64,000 nucleotides of DNA, from assembly GCA_029562975.1 (NCBI GenBank), contig JAKQTR010000006.1:33283-97282 (forward strand), in the 5' to 3' direction. A program made the position numbers and the translations under genes. This document shows, one piece after another, positions 30,701 through 39,547 of the stretch. Each line of letters opens with the position of its first letter. Position 1 is the stretch's first letter. The notes under the pieces were generated by a model. That model saw only the letters and a list, made by a program, of their open reading frames with translations. It was not told the origin of the DNA and ran no database searches. Source of the stretch: Acidobacteriota bacterium (GTDB lineage: Bacteria > Acidobacteriota > Vicinamibacteria > Vicinamibacterales > JAKQTR01).

Positions 30701-32257
30701 ATGACGGTTGCCGTCGATGTCCTCGTGGCGGCCTTCGCCGGCCTGCTCGTCGGGGCGGCAATCAGCTGGCTGGCCGGTGCGCTGCGTGTCCGTTCGCGCG
30801 AACGCCAGGCGGCGGCCCTCGCCGCGGCCGAGGCGGAGGCTCGTGCAGGGCAGGCCCTGGCCGCGTCGATGGCGGCCCGCGCGCGCCTGGAGGCGACGCT
30901 GGAGGCGGAGCGCGAGGCGTCGGCCGAGGCGGCCCGCGCGCTCGAAGGCCGCATCGCCGAACTCCAGCGAGCGAGCGCGGCCCTCGCCCACGATCTGAAG
31001 GCGTCGGCGGACGCGCTGCTGGAGGTCCGGAGCCGGGAGAGCCGGCTCAGCGCGGAGCTTGCCAAGGACCGCGAGGCCCACGAGGAACGCCTGGCCGCCT
31101 ACCGGGACGCCGAGCAGCGTCTGAAGGAGGCGTTTGCCGCCGTTTCCGCCGACACGCTCGACGCCAACGCGCGGCGTTTCCTCGAGCTGGCGTCAGCCAG
31201 ACTGGAGGCGATTGCCAGCGGCGCGCAGCAGGATCTCGCCGAGCGCCAGGTGCGCATCTCTTCGGCGCTCGAGCCGGTCAAGGCCGCCCTGGGAAAAGTC
31301 GAGTCCACGCTGGCATCCGTCGAATCGGCGCGACAGCAGGAGCGGGGCCAGACGTCGGCCCAACTGGCGTCGCTCGGCGAAACGCAGCGGCAGCTCGAGG
31401 CCGAAACCCGCAGGCTCGTGCAGGCGCTGCGCGCGCCGCAGGTCCGCGGCCGATGGGGCGAGGTCCAGTTGCGCCGCGTGGTTGAACTTGCCGGGATGGA
31501 ACAGTACTGCGACTTCGAAGTGCAGCCGACGATCGACGGCGACCAGCTGGTGCTCCGCCCCGACCTCATTGTCACGGTGCCCGGCGGGCGCAGCATCGTT
31601 GTGGACGCGAAGGCCCCCGTCATGGCGTATCTCGAGGCCGTCGACGCCTCGGAGGCCGACGTGCGCGAGGCCCGGCTGCGCGACCACGCCGGCCAGGTGC
31701 GGGCTCACGTGAGCAAGCTGGGCGGCAAGGGCTACTGGGAGCACCTGGAACGGACGCCGGATTTCGTGGTGCTGTTCCTGCCGGGGGAGGCGTTCTTCAG
31801 CGCCGCGCTCCAGCACGATCCGGGGCTGTTCGAGTACGGCGTGGAGCGGCGCGTGTTCCTGGCTGGCCCGATGACGCTTCTCGCCCTGCTGCGGACGGTC
31901 GCCTACGGGTGGACGCAGGAGAAGCTGGCGGCGAACGCGCAGGAAATCAGCGCCCTGGGGCGGGACCTGTACGAGCGCCTGTGCACGATGTTCGATCACC
32001 TCGGCGACCTGCAGCGAAAGCTCGATTCCGCCGTGCAGGCGCACAACGCAGCCGTGGCATCCCTCGAGAGCCGGGTGTTGCCGGCCGCCAGGCGGTTCAA
32101 GGACCTCGGCGTCCGGTCTGCAAGGGAGATCGAGGGCCCAGAACCGGTGGAGCGCCAGGCGCGGCTCCTTCAGGCCGTTGAGGCCGCCACTGCGCGCAAC
32201 ACGGCGGCGGTCGACGCAGCCGTGGTCGGCCGCGGCGCGGAGCAGGCCCCGGACTAG
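30701..32257 (+). CDS. rmuC: DNA recombination protein RmuC
   Basis: A 518-residue protein. An N-terminal membrane segment (VDVLVAAFAGLLVGAAISWLAGAL) leads into a coiled coil of about 150 residues. The RmuC nuclease-like domain contains QVRGRWGEVQLRRVVELAGM, DLIVTVPGGRSIVVDAKAPV (PD-(D/E)XK-like core) and FVVLFLPGEAFFSAAL. In E. coli it restricts inversion at short inverted repeats. ATG at 30701; no classical ribosome site. Confidence 0.92.
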   Translation: MTVAVDVLVAAFAGLLVGAAISWLAGALRVRSRERQAAALAAAEAEARAGQALAASMAARARLEATLEAEREASAEAARALEGRIAELQRASAALAHDLKASADALLEVRSRESRLSAELAKDREAHEERLAAYRDAEQRLKEAFAAVSADTLDANARRFLELASARLEAIASGAQQDLAERQVRISSALEPVKAALGKVESTLASVESARQQERGQTSAQLASLGETQRQLEAETRRLVQALRAPQVRGRWGEVQLRRVVELAGMEQYCDFEVQPTIDGDQLVLRPDLIVTVPGGRSIVVDAKAPVMAYLEAVDASEADVREARLRDHAGQVRAHVSKLGGKGYWEHLERTPDFVVLFLPGEAFFSAALQHDPGLFEYGVERRVFLAGPMTLLALLRTVAYGWTQEKLAANAQEISALGRDLYERLCTMFDHLGDLQRKLDSAVQAHNAAVASLESRVLPAARRFKDLGVRSAREIEGPEPVERQARLLQAVEAATARNTAAVDAAVVGRGAEQAPD

Positions 32258-32323
32258 GCTCGGCGCCGCCTCATCTGGCGCAGGGAGCGGCGCCGGCGCC
32301 GGGTCGTCATGCAGCCGGCGCGC

Positions 32324-33124
32324 TCAGGAACCCTGCGCCTCCCACTTGTATTCGGAGCCCCATGTGCTGTGCGGGATGGCAAACACGATGAGCGTCGCCA
32401 CCGAGGCGAGGACGATCGCCGTTCGGGCCTCGCCGCCGCGGCGCATCCGCCAGGCGGCCCACAGCCAGGCCGCGAACGCCATCAGCGTCTTGTTGTCCGT
32501 CAGATCCCACCCAAACGGCACGCCGGTCCACCATTCGCCAAAGGCGTAGTACTGCATCAAGGGGCCGAGGACAAACCCGCCCAGAAACATCAGGACCATG
32601 CAGATGCGGGCGTCGCGCCCGGCCTGCTTGTGCCGGGCGAGCGCGCCAAGGCCTGCCGCCGTTGAGAAGAGCATCGCGAGGAACATGGCGGCCACGTGGG
32701 GGATCAGCACGCCGGCGGGCACGTCCTGCCGGAAGCGCGTGATGGCGGGACGCCCGGGGAATACCGCCCGCTCGCTGCCGCGCTCGAGCAGCACCTGATA
32801 CTCCAGCTTGCCGGCAACCGGCTGGTGGGGGAGGGCCGTCCGAAGGGTGTCGCCGTCTCGCTCCAGCGGCAGGACCTGCCAGGCGTCGGTGGTGGGATAG
32901 CGCCTCCAGGCGACGCGGCCGCCGACGTCCCGATCGGGCACCGTCAGCACCACGGGCTGGTCCCCGGCGCCGGGGTGGGTCCGCGTGAGGCGCAGCCGGT
33001 GCTCCCGACCGCCGATCGTCACCGTGCCCCGAGCCGGGTTCGTTGGGCCTGTCATCCGCTGATAGACGGCCGAGCCCAGCGTCAGCGCGACTGCCGCCAC
33101 CCACACCCACCAACGGCTCTTCAT
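32324..33124 (-). CDS. Polytopic membrane protein of unknown function
   Basis: A 266-residue protein. An N-terminal anchor (VWVAAVALTLGSAVYQRM) is followed by a periplasmic beta-rich domain of about 120 residues and four C-terminal membrane segments: VAAMFLAMLFSTAAGLGAL, ICMVLMFLGGFVLGPLMQ, the Trp-rich AFAAWLWAAW and IVLASVATLIVFAIP. GWDLTDNKTLMAF lies between helices. I do not recognise a named family, although similar proteins of this layout occur in Acidobacteriota. GGAGG lies 7 nt before the ATG. It is divergent from metK and converges with rmuC. Confidence 0.75.
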   Translation of the reverse strand: MKSRWWVWVAAVALTLGSAVYQRMTGPTNPARGTVTIGGREHRLRLTRTHPGAGDQPVVLTVPDRDVGGRVAWRRYPTTDAWQVLPLERDGDTLRTALPHQPVAGKLEYQVLLERGSERAVFPGRPAITRFRQDVPAGVLIPHVAAMFLAMLFSTAAGLGALARHKQAGRDARICMVLMFLGGFVLGPLMQYYAFGEWWTGVPFGWDLTDNKTLMAFAAWLWAAWRMRRGGEARTAIVLASVATLIVFAIPHSTWGSEYKWEAQGS

Positions 33125-33188
33125 GCAATGCCTCCGAAGGCGCGGGCCGCCCCGAGCCCGCGCCGTCTCATGATAACAAACGGCGCGC

Positions 33189-33218
33189 TTGACATCCCGC
33201 GGGCGCGCCAGCCATAGT
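33189..33218 (+). promoter_or_regulatory. sigma-70 promoter of metK
   Basis: -35 TTGACA (33189-33194, perfect), 18-bp spacer, -10 CATAGT (33213-33218), followed by GGGGCG. It yields a leader of about 140 nt before the metK ATG. Confidence 0.7.
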
Positions 33219-33223
33219 GGGGC

Positions 33224-33344
33224 GATAGGAAGGCGGCGATTTCCCCGACTTGATGGGCCGCGCCAGGCCGGTCTCGAACCGCCCCTGGAACTATCTAAGT
33301 CGCGGCTGGGCTCGCGACGGCACGTCGGCGAGCCTTTGCTGTTT
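33224..33344 (+). ncRNA. Structured metK leader, candidate riboswitch/attenuator
   Basis: GATAG (33224-33228) pairs with CTATC (33291-33295), closing a domain with two internal hairpins. One is GGCGGC with GCCGCGCC around an inner CCC/GGG. The other is AGG-c-CGGT / ACCG-c-CCT around 33262-33286. It is followed by a strong hairpin at 33309-33334 (GGCTCGC-GACG / CGTC-GGCGAGCC) and then TTTGCTGTTT, which looks like a terminator placed upstream of the ribosome site. The layout, a three-way junction plus terminator before the SAM synthetase gene, suggests SAM-responsive attenuation. The SAM-I core sequence is absent, so no known class is assigned. Confidence 0.45.
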
Positions 33345-33366
33345 CTGGAAGAAAGGCCAGGAGACC

Positions 33367-34479
33367 ATGGAGCATCTGCCGTACACCGTGTCCTCGGAGT
33401 CCGTCTCCGAAGGGCATCCCGACAAGGTCTGCGACCTCATCGCCGACACGGTCCTCGACAAGTACCTCGAGCAGGATCCGGACAGCCACGTCGCCTGCGA
33501 GGTGATGTGCAAGAACAATCTCGTCGTCCTCGGCGGCGAGATCAGCTCGAAGGGGCGCGTTCCATACGAGGACATCGTCAGGGAGACGATCCGCGGGATC
33601 GGCTACGTCGATCCGGCGGAGGCGTTCAACGCGGACGGCGTCCAGGTGCTCATCGCAATCAGCCGCCAGTCGGCCGAGATCGACCAGGGCGTGAGCCGCG
33701 CCGTGGCCGAGGAGCAGGGCGCCGGCGATCAAGGCATGATGTACGGCTACGCGACTGACGAAACCCCGGAACTGATGCCGCTGCCGGTCCTCCTGGCGCA
33801 CCGGCTCACGCGCGGGCTCGCCGACGACCGCCGGGCCGGCACGGAGCGCTGCGCCTGGCTGCGGCCCGACGCCAAGTCGCAGGTGTCGGTCGTGTACGAG
33901 AACGGCGCGCCGGTCCGCGTGTCGCACGTGCTGGTGTCGACGCAGCACCGACAGGGCGCGGCACGGGACACCATCGCGGAGTACGTCCGGCACACGCTGG
34001 CGCCGCGCGTGCTCGGTTCCTGGTTCACCAAGGACGTCGAGGTCCTCGTCAACCCCACGGGGAGCTTCGTCCTCGGCGGCCCGTCGGCCGACTGCGGCGT
34101 CACCGGCCGCAAGATCATCGTGGACACCTACGGCGGCGCCGGGCGGCACGGCGGCGGCGCCTTCAGCGGCAAGGACCCGTCGAAGGTGGACCGGTCAGGC
34201 GCGTACTTCTGCCGCTTCGTCGCGCGGCAGATCGTCAAGCAGGGGCTTGCCAAGCGGGCCGAGATTCAGGTGGCGTACGCCATCGGCATGGCGCAGCCGG
34301 TCTCGATCAAAGTGGACACTTTCGGCACCGGCGACGATCGGGCGGCGGCCGCGCTGGTGAAGACCTTTGACTTCCGGCCACGGGCGATCATCGATCGCCT
34401 CGGCCTGCTTCGGCCGATTTACCGCTCGACGACGAACTACGGGCACTTCGGGAAGCAGGGCCTGCCCTGGGAGGGATAG
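33367..34479 (+). CDS. metK: S-adenosylmethionine synthetase
   Basis: A 370-residue enzyme making SAM from methionine and ATP, slightly shorter than the E. coli protein (384). Signatures present: SSESVSEGHPDKVCD at the N-terminus, GAGDQGMMYGYAT (hexapeptide GAGDQG), GGGAFSGKDPSKVDRSGAY and the terminal YGHFG. ATG at 33367 has AGGAG 4 nt upstream; the open frame continues upstream into the leader but homology starts here. Preceded by a clear promoter and a structured leader. Confidence 0.97.
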   Translation: MEHLPYTVSSESVSEGHPDKVCDLIADTVLDKYLEQDPDSHVACEVMCKNNLVVLGGEISSKGRVPYEDIVRETIRGIGYVDPAEAFNADGVQVLIAISRQSAEIDQGVSRAVAEEQGAGDQGMMYGYATDETPELMPLPVLLAHRLTRGLADDRRAGTERCAWLRPDAKSQVSVVYENGAPVRVSHVLVSTQHRQGAARDTIAEYVRHTLAPRVLGSWFTKDVEVLVNPTGSFVLGGPSADCGVTGRKIIVDTYGGAGRHGGGAFSGKDPSKVDRSGAYFCRFVARQIVKQGLAKRAEIQVAYAIGMAQPVSIKVDTFGTGDDRAAAALVKTFDFRPRAIIDRLGLLRPIYRSTTNYGHFGKQGLPWEG

Positions 34480-34544
34480 AGAAGGACCGGGGCCCTGGAC
34501 CCGGGAGGGCCAGGCCGGCAACCGTCGCGCCCGGCACGCCGGAC

Positions 34545-34566
34545 CCGCCCGGCTGCCGGGCGGTTT
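34545..34566 (+). terminator. Hairpin terminator after metK
   Basis: Stem CCGCCCGG / CCGGGCGG with a CTG loop, followed by TTT, 66 nt after the metK stop in a convergent gap. Confidence 0.5.
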
Positions 34567-34661
34567 GCCGTACGAGAGCCGGGCGGCCGGCCCGTCGGCC
34601 CGAGCGGAGGCCGTGATCGCTCCGAACCGGAAGGCGCCGCGCCCGGCGCGGCAGCGCGCGG

Positions 34662-37091
34662 CTACTGCCAGAGGGCGTCGGTCACCAGGGACCGGTGCTG
34701 GGATTCCAGGCGCTTGCGGCGGGCCTTGTCGCGGTACATCCGGCGGTCCGCGGTCTCGAACAGCCCGTCCGCCGTGTCCGCGTCGTCGGGCAGCGTGGCG
34801 GCGCCCACGCTGGCCGAGAGCCGCACGACGCGTCCGGGAATCGGCTCGACCCACAGCGCCGCGACTGCGCGCTGGATGTCGATGCGGCGGCGCTCGGCCT
34901 GGACGGCGTCGCAGTCGCCGAGGACGATGACGAACTCGTCGCCAGCCAGCCGGGCGCTCATGTCGTAGATGCGCAGGCTGGCGCGCAGTACGCGGGCGAC
35001 CTCGCGGAGCGCGCTGTCGCCGGCCTGGTGGCCGAATTCGTCGTTGATCGACTTGAACTCGTCCATGTCCAGCACGAGCAGCGAGAGCTGGCCGCCATGC
35101 CGCCGCACGCGGGCGATCTCCTGCTCCAGGTGTTGCTCGTAGTTCCGGCGGTTGGGCAGCCCGGTGAGGACGTCGGTGAGCGACTGCTCCTGCGCCTGTT
35201 CGAAGACCAGGGCGTTGGCGATCACGTTCGAGGCGTGGCTCGCCACGCGCGCGAGGAAGCGGCGGTGGTCGGCGGTGTACACCCCGCGTTCCACGTCGTA
35301 CACCGCGATGGCGCCGAGCGTGCCGGCCTCGGTGGCGAGGGGGGCGACGGCCACGGACTGGAGGCTGACCGGGGCGCCGAGCACCGAGGCGGGCGCCATC
35401 GGCAGCTGCGACGCGAGCCCCTCGACGCTGCCGGCCGTCAGCCCGCGGATCGCGTCCTGGTGCGATCCGACGACGTGGGCGCACATCAGGAGCCCCGAGA
35501 TCGGCTCGAACAGGAACAGCGCGCAGGCGTCGAGCGGCATCATGCTGATGAGCCGCGTCGAGATGAGCGACAGGGCGTCCGACAGGCGGAGCGACGCGCT
35601 GAGCGACTGCCCGATGTCCCGGAGCACGTGCTCCTCGCGGTGCGCGACGGCGATGTCGGCCAGGGCGGTCTTGGGCCCGTCCGGCTCGGCCGACGATCCG
35701 GGGCGCGCGCGCTCGGACGCCGGAGGCTCGTCCCGGCGGATCTGCGATTCGATGGCCGGCAGGATCTCGATGAACTTCTCGACAAGGCCCGGGTCCAGCG
35801 TCGAGCCCCCGTTCTCGCGCACCGTGGCGATGGCCTCGGCGTAGGTGCGCGCGGGCCGGTAGGGGCGCTCCGTCAGCATGGACGTGAAGCAGTCCACCAC
35901 AGCCAGGACGCGCGCACCAAGGGGGATCTCCTCGCCCTTGAGGCCGGACGGGTAGCCCCGCCCGTCCCACCGCTCGTGGTGCGCGAGCACCAGCGGAGCG
36001 ACGCTGTACGGGAACGGAACCGACGCGATGATGTCTGCGCCGACCCGCGGGTGGATCTTGAGCCGGTCGTACTCGTCGTAGGTCAGGCGGCCGGGTTTCG
36101 ACAGGATGTGCTCGGGAACGGCCAGATTGCCGATGTCGTGGAGCAGGGCCGCCATCTTGACCGCCTGGACGTCGCCTTCGGCCAGCGCCAGCGCGCGGGC
36201 CAGGCCTTCCGCGTAGACCTGGGTCCGCTGCATCTGCGCTTCCGTCGTGCTGTCCTTCGCCTCGATGGCGAGGGCGAGCGCCCGGATCATCGAGAGGTGG
36301 ACGTCGGACATCTCCTCGACCTGCCGCCGCTCGGCGGCGAGGCGGTCCACGTGCGCCCGATAGCTGCGGTAGATCAGAAACGCCGGCGCCGCGAAAGCCA
36401 CCACCCACCAGTGGCGCTCCCCCTTGACGACCTCCGCGATCAGGAAGGCCGCGGCGGCGCCGATGAAGTAGCCCGGCGCGCGCGCCACGATCCGCGCTTC
36501 GACGGCGGCGCGCGTCTCGCGGCCGGCCGACGCGGCGATCACCAGGGCGACGAGGCCGCTGCTGACGAAGAAGTACGCCGTCGCGCCTCCCATGACCGAC
36601 GCCAGCCCGGACCAGAACGCCGGCGGCAGCAGCCCGGCCATGCCGCGCCACACGAGGCCGGCCGCCGCGACGCTCAGTGCGGTCGTGCCCAGCGAGAAGA
36701 GGGTGCGGTACCAGGACCTGGCGTCCCGCTCGCGGAACGCGCTCCCGCTCCAGGCACCAGCCACGGCCAGCGGCACGCTGGGCCACGGGCCCACGAGGAG
36801 AATCGACAGGATGCTGGTCACGTACGAGAGAGAGATCGCTGCGCCGCCCCGGACCAGCGGCAGCTCGATCCTGACGGCGTTCGTGAGGATCGACAGCAGG
36901 AACAGCCCGGCCAGTATCGGCCAGGGGCTGGCATCGAAGGCCCTGACGCCGCCGACGACCGTGACGGCCGCCGCCACCGTGGTCAGCACGACGCCGAGCT
37001 GGACGAGCGGGGGCAGTGCGCTGAACCCCGAGCGCTCGCCGTAGCGCCCCCAACCGGTCCGAACGGCAGCCGACTGGCCCGCGCCCGGCAT
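34662..37091 (-). CDS. Membrane HD-GYP / GAF / GGDEF c-di-GMP enzyme
   Basis: An 809-residue protein. Several N-terminal membrane helices (about 25-240) lead into an HD-GYP phosphodiesterase domain (LLHDIGNLAVPEHILSKPGRLT, HHERWDGRGYPSGL, GARVLAVVDCFTSM). A GAF-like domain follows (about 500-650), then a GGDEF domain with DVLTGLPNRRNYEQ and an active-site loop reading RLAGDEF, AGDEF in place of GGDEF. It could both make and break c-di-GMP; AGDEF is active in some cyclases. The ATG at 37091 overlaps the stop of the preceding HD-GYP gene (TGATG). Confidence 0.88.
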   Translation of the reverse strand: MPGAGQSAAVRTGWGRYGERSGFSALPPLVQLGVVLTTVAAAVTVVGGVRAFDASPWPILAGLFLLSILTNAVRIELPLVRGGAAISLSYVTSILSILLVGPWPSVPLAVAGAWSGSAFRERDARSWYRTLFSLGTTALSVAAAGLVWRGMAGLLPPAFWSGLASVMGGATAYFFVSSGLVALVIAASAGRETRAAVEARIVARAPGYFIGAAAAFLIAEVVKGERHWWVVAFAAPAFLIYRSYRAHVDRLAAERRQVEEMSDVHLSMIRALALAIEAKDSTTEAQMQRTQVYAEGLARALALAEGDVQAVKMAALLHDIGNLAVPEHILSKPGRLTYDEYDRLKIHPRVGADIIASVPFPYSVAPLVLAHHERWDGRGYPSGLKGEEIPLGARVLAVVDCFTSMLTERPYRPARTYAEAIATVRENGGSTLDPGLVEKFIEILPAIESQIRRDEPPASERARPGSSAEPDGPKTALADIAVAHREEHVLRDIGQSLSASLRLSDALSLISTRLISMMPLDACALFLFEPISGLLMCAHVVGSHQDAIRGLTAGSVEGLASQLPMAPASVLGAPVSLQSVAVAPLATEAGTLGAIAVYDVERGVYTADHRRFLARVASHASNVIANALVFEQAQEQSLTDVLTGLPNRRNYEQHLEQEIARVRRHGGQLSLLVLDMDEFKSINDEFGHQAGDSALREVARVLRASLRIYDMSARLAGDEFVIVLGDCDAVQAERRRIDIQRAVAALWVEPIPGRVVRLSASVGAATLPDDADTADGLFETADRRMYRDKARRKRLESQHRSLVTDALWQ

Positions 37092-39547
37092 CACTGCGCT
37101 CCTCGCTCGCCGGCATCCGCCAAGACCGGCGCAGGCGCGAAGGCGGGGGGCGCCGGCGACGCGGCCCGGCGCTCGGCGGCGTCCACCAGGTCTTTCCAGC
37201 GGAGCCCGTCGTGCGGACTGCTCGCGAAGCCGACTCTCAGCAGCGAATCCGGGTCAGAGGGCGGAACGATGTCGGCCGGCAGCGCGGATGCGACGCGGGC
37301 GCTCACCAGGGCCCCGGCCGAAGGGTCGGAGTCCCGCATCAGCACGACCAGCGCGCTCTCGGACGGGCTGTAGATCAGATCCGCGACGCGCGTGGCGCGG
37401 CCCACGGCCATCTTGGCCTGCAGCATCAGGGCCTCGTCGCCCGCGCACTTCACGAAGAGCACCGCGCGCGTGCGGCCCGGCTCGTCGCCTTCGTCGGCGG
37501 CGAGCAGATCGCAGAAGGTGCCGGCGCCGGACGGACAGGGCGCACCGGCGTCGCGGCGCCGGGATCGGCTGCGCTCCGTCCGCACCGCCCGGTCGAAAGC
37601 CGCCGCTACCGCGTCGCTCACGAGCTCGATGGCCTGGCGCTGTTCCTCGCGGAACGCGCGGCTCCGCAGGGAGTAGAGCGTCACGACGCCGAGCGTCGTG
37701 CCGGCGAGCTTGAGCGGCAGACTCAGCAGACTCCTGAACTTCGGCTCGAGGCCGTCCAGGCGGTCCTCGAGATCGAGCGAGGGGTCGCCGTTGAGCAGCG
37801 ACTGCCCCCGCGCGGCCACCCACCCCGTGGGCTTCTGGCCGATGGGGATCCTCACGCCGCGCGCGAGGGCCTCGCCGAAGCCGGACGCGTAGACCGCGAT
37901 CATCTGGTCGGCTGCTTCGTCCCGCCGGTAGAAGACCACCAGCCCGGCCGGCGCGAGCTTCAGGAGATGGCGCGCGACGATCTCGCACGTCTCGCTCACT
38001 CCGGCGGCGGGCGCGAGGCAGGTCAGCGCCCGGTGCAGCTGCACGAGAGTGGCGGTGTCCGAAAGCCGCAGTTCGATCGGGAGCGGGCGGACATCGTCAG
38101 CATCGGGCACCGCGCTGGCCGGGGCGCTCGGCGGGGCGTCAGCGGATTCGGCGTCGTCCGCGTCGTACGGCTCGTGGCGCACGTCGTCCTTGATGGCTTC
38201 GAACGCCCGGACGACTGCGGGATCGTACATCGTGCCGGCGCGCTCCCGGACGATGGCCATGGCTTCGTCATGGGTCATGCCCAGCCGGTACGGCCGCCGC
38301 TCGCGCAGCGCGTCGTAGCAGTCCACCACCGAGAGGATGCGGGCGCCGATGGGAATCGCCTCGCCGCGCAGGCCGTCGGGGTACCCCGCTCCGTCCCAGT
38401 TCTCGTGGTGGTGCCGGATGAGCGGCGCCAGCGGCAGGTCGAAGCCGATCCTCGACACCATGTCGGCGCCGAGGGTCGTGTGCGTCTTCATGATCTCGTA
38501 TTCGTCAGGGGTGAGCCTGCCCGGCTTCTTCTGAATGTGCTCCGGCACCTTGAGCTTCCCGAAATCGTGCAGCAGCCCCGCGAAGGCGATCGCCCTCTGC
38601 TCCCGGGGGTCCGAGATACCCATCTGCCGAGCAAGCCTGACGGCGGCCTTTCTGACGCGGCGGATGTGGCTGAGGGAGCGGCCCGGGTTCTGCGCTTCGG
38701 CCGTCATGCCGAGCGTCTCAACGAGCCGCTCCTGGAGCTCCTCCATCTTCTTGACGTAGGCAGCCTGGTCTTCCAGCCGGCGCCGCGAGAGCCACAGACT
38801 GGAGTAGGGCGTAAGGACCAGCGGCGCCACGACGACGAGCACCCGGAGACCGGCGCTAGCGCCGGCCGTCGTCAGGTTGACGGCCAGGACGACGGCGATG
38901 GAGGCGTTGCTGAAGTAGTTGACGCTGACATCGCGCAGGTACTTGCGCCACAGGACCAGCGGAGGCTGCTTCGTGGAGGTGGCTTCTGCGACGGCGTTCA
39001 GCCCGCCGTTCATCACGAAGTAGGCCACGGCCATGGCGAGCGCGGGAAACGCGACGTCGGCGACGGAGGCGCCGCTGGCCCCGAGCGGGACGGGGCCGCC
39101 GGACCAGACGTAGCACCTCGAAGCGACCCACACGGACAAGGCCGGTTCCGCGAGGTTGAACGCGGCATGGGCCAGCGCCTTTTCCTTGTCAGCGTGCCAG
39201 GGCGAGCTGCGATCTCGCTGGCGCTCCCGCGCGAGCCGGAACGCCAGGCCCCCGAGCGCCACGGTCGCGACGGCCGGCGCGCCCCCGAAGAGCAGGATGA
39301 GCAGGAAAAGAAAGATCTCGGACGGCGACACGTGGGCGACCAGGCCGGGGATGGTGAGGTACTTCTCGTACTTGGCGGCCAGCGCATCCGAGCCGATCGT
39401 CAGCACCGCCAGGATGATCCACAGGTAGGACACCGGCGCGCGGTGGAGCGAACACAGGGCGTCCCCCAGGGCGGCGACGCCGAGGACGAACACGGCTGCC
39501 ACGAAGGCCCTGTTCACACCCGAACCGCAGCCGGCGGCCGGTGTCAC
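37091..39547 (-). CDS. Membrane HD-GYP phosphodiesterase with GAF domain
   Basis: An 818-residue protein. An N-terminal membrane region (about 12-240) precedes an HD-GYP domain (LLHDFGKLKVPEHIQKKPGRLT, HHHENWDGAGYPDGL, GARILSVVDCYDAL). A linker rich in Asp/Ala/Pro follows, then a GAF domain (CEIVARHLLKLAPAGLVVFYRRDE...). The C-terminal block RAVLFVKCAGDEALMLQAKMAVG is followed by LVVLMRD and may be a GGDEF relic without catalytic residues. Expected activity: hydrolysis of c-di-GMP to GMP. Start GTG at 39547 overlaps the stop of the sigma-54 activator gene (GTGA). Confidence 0.88.
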   Translation of the reverse strand: MTPAAGCGSGVNRAFVAAVFVLGVAALGDALCSLHRAPVSYLWIILAVLTIGSDALAAKYEKYLTIPGLVAHVSPSEIFLFLLILLFGGAPAVATVALGGLAFRLARERQRDRSSPWHADKEKALAHAAFNLAEPALSVWVASRCYVWSGGPVPLGASGASVADVAFPALAMAVAYFVMNGGLNAVAEATSTKQPPLVLWRKYLRDVSVNYFSNASIAVVLAVNLTTAGASAGLRVLVVVAPLVLTPYSSLWLSRRRLEDQAAYVKKMEELQERLVETLGMTAEAQNPGRSLSHIRRVRKAAVRLARQMGISDPREQRAIAFAGLLHDFGKLKVPEHIQKKPGRLTPDEYEIMKTHTTLGADMVSRIGFDLPLAPLIRHHHENWDGAGYPDGLRGEAIPIGARILSVVDCYDALRERRPYRLGMTHDEAMAIVRERAGTMYDPAVVRAFEAIKDDVRHEPYDADDAESADAPPSAPASAVPDADDVRPLPIELRLSDTATLVQLHRALTCLAPAAGVSETCEIVARHLLKLAPAGLVVFYRRDEAADQMIAVYASGFGEALARGVRIPIGQKPTGWVAARGQSLLNGDPSLDLEDRLDGLEPKFRSLLSLPLKLAGTTLGVVTLYSLRSRAFREEQRQAIELVSDAVAAAFDRAVRTERSRSRRRDAGAPCPSGAGTFCDLLAADEGDEPGRTRAVLFVKCAGDEALMLQAKMAVGRATRVADLIYSPSESALVVLMRDSDPSAGALVSARVASALPADIVPPSDPDSLLRVGFASSPHDGLRWKDLVDAAERRAASPAPPAFAPAPVLADAGERGAQ

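Noticed and set aside
33219..33366. SAM-I riboswitch
   Set aside because: The conserved core bases of SAM-I are not present, so the leader is reported only as an unclassified structured RNA.
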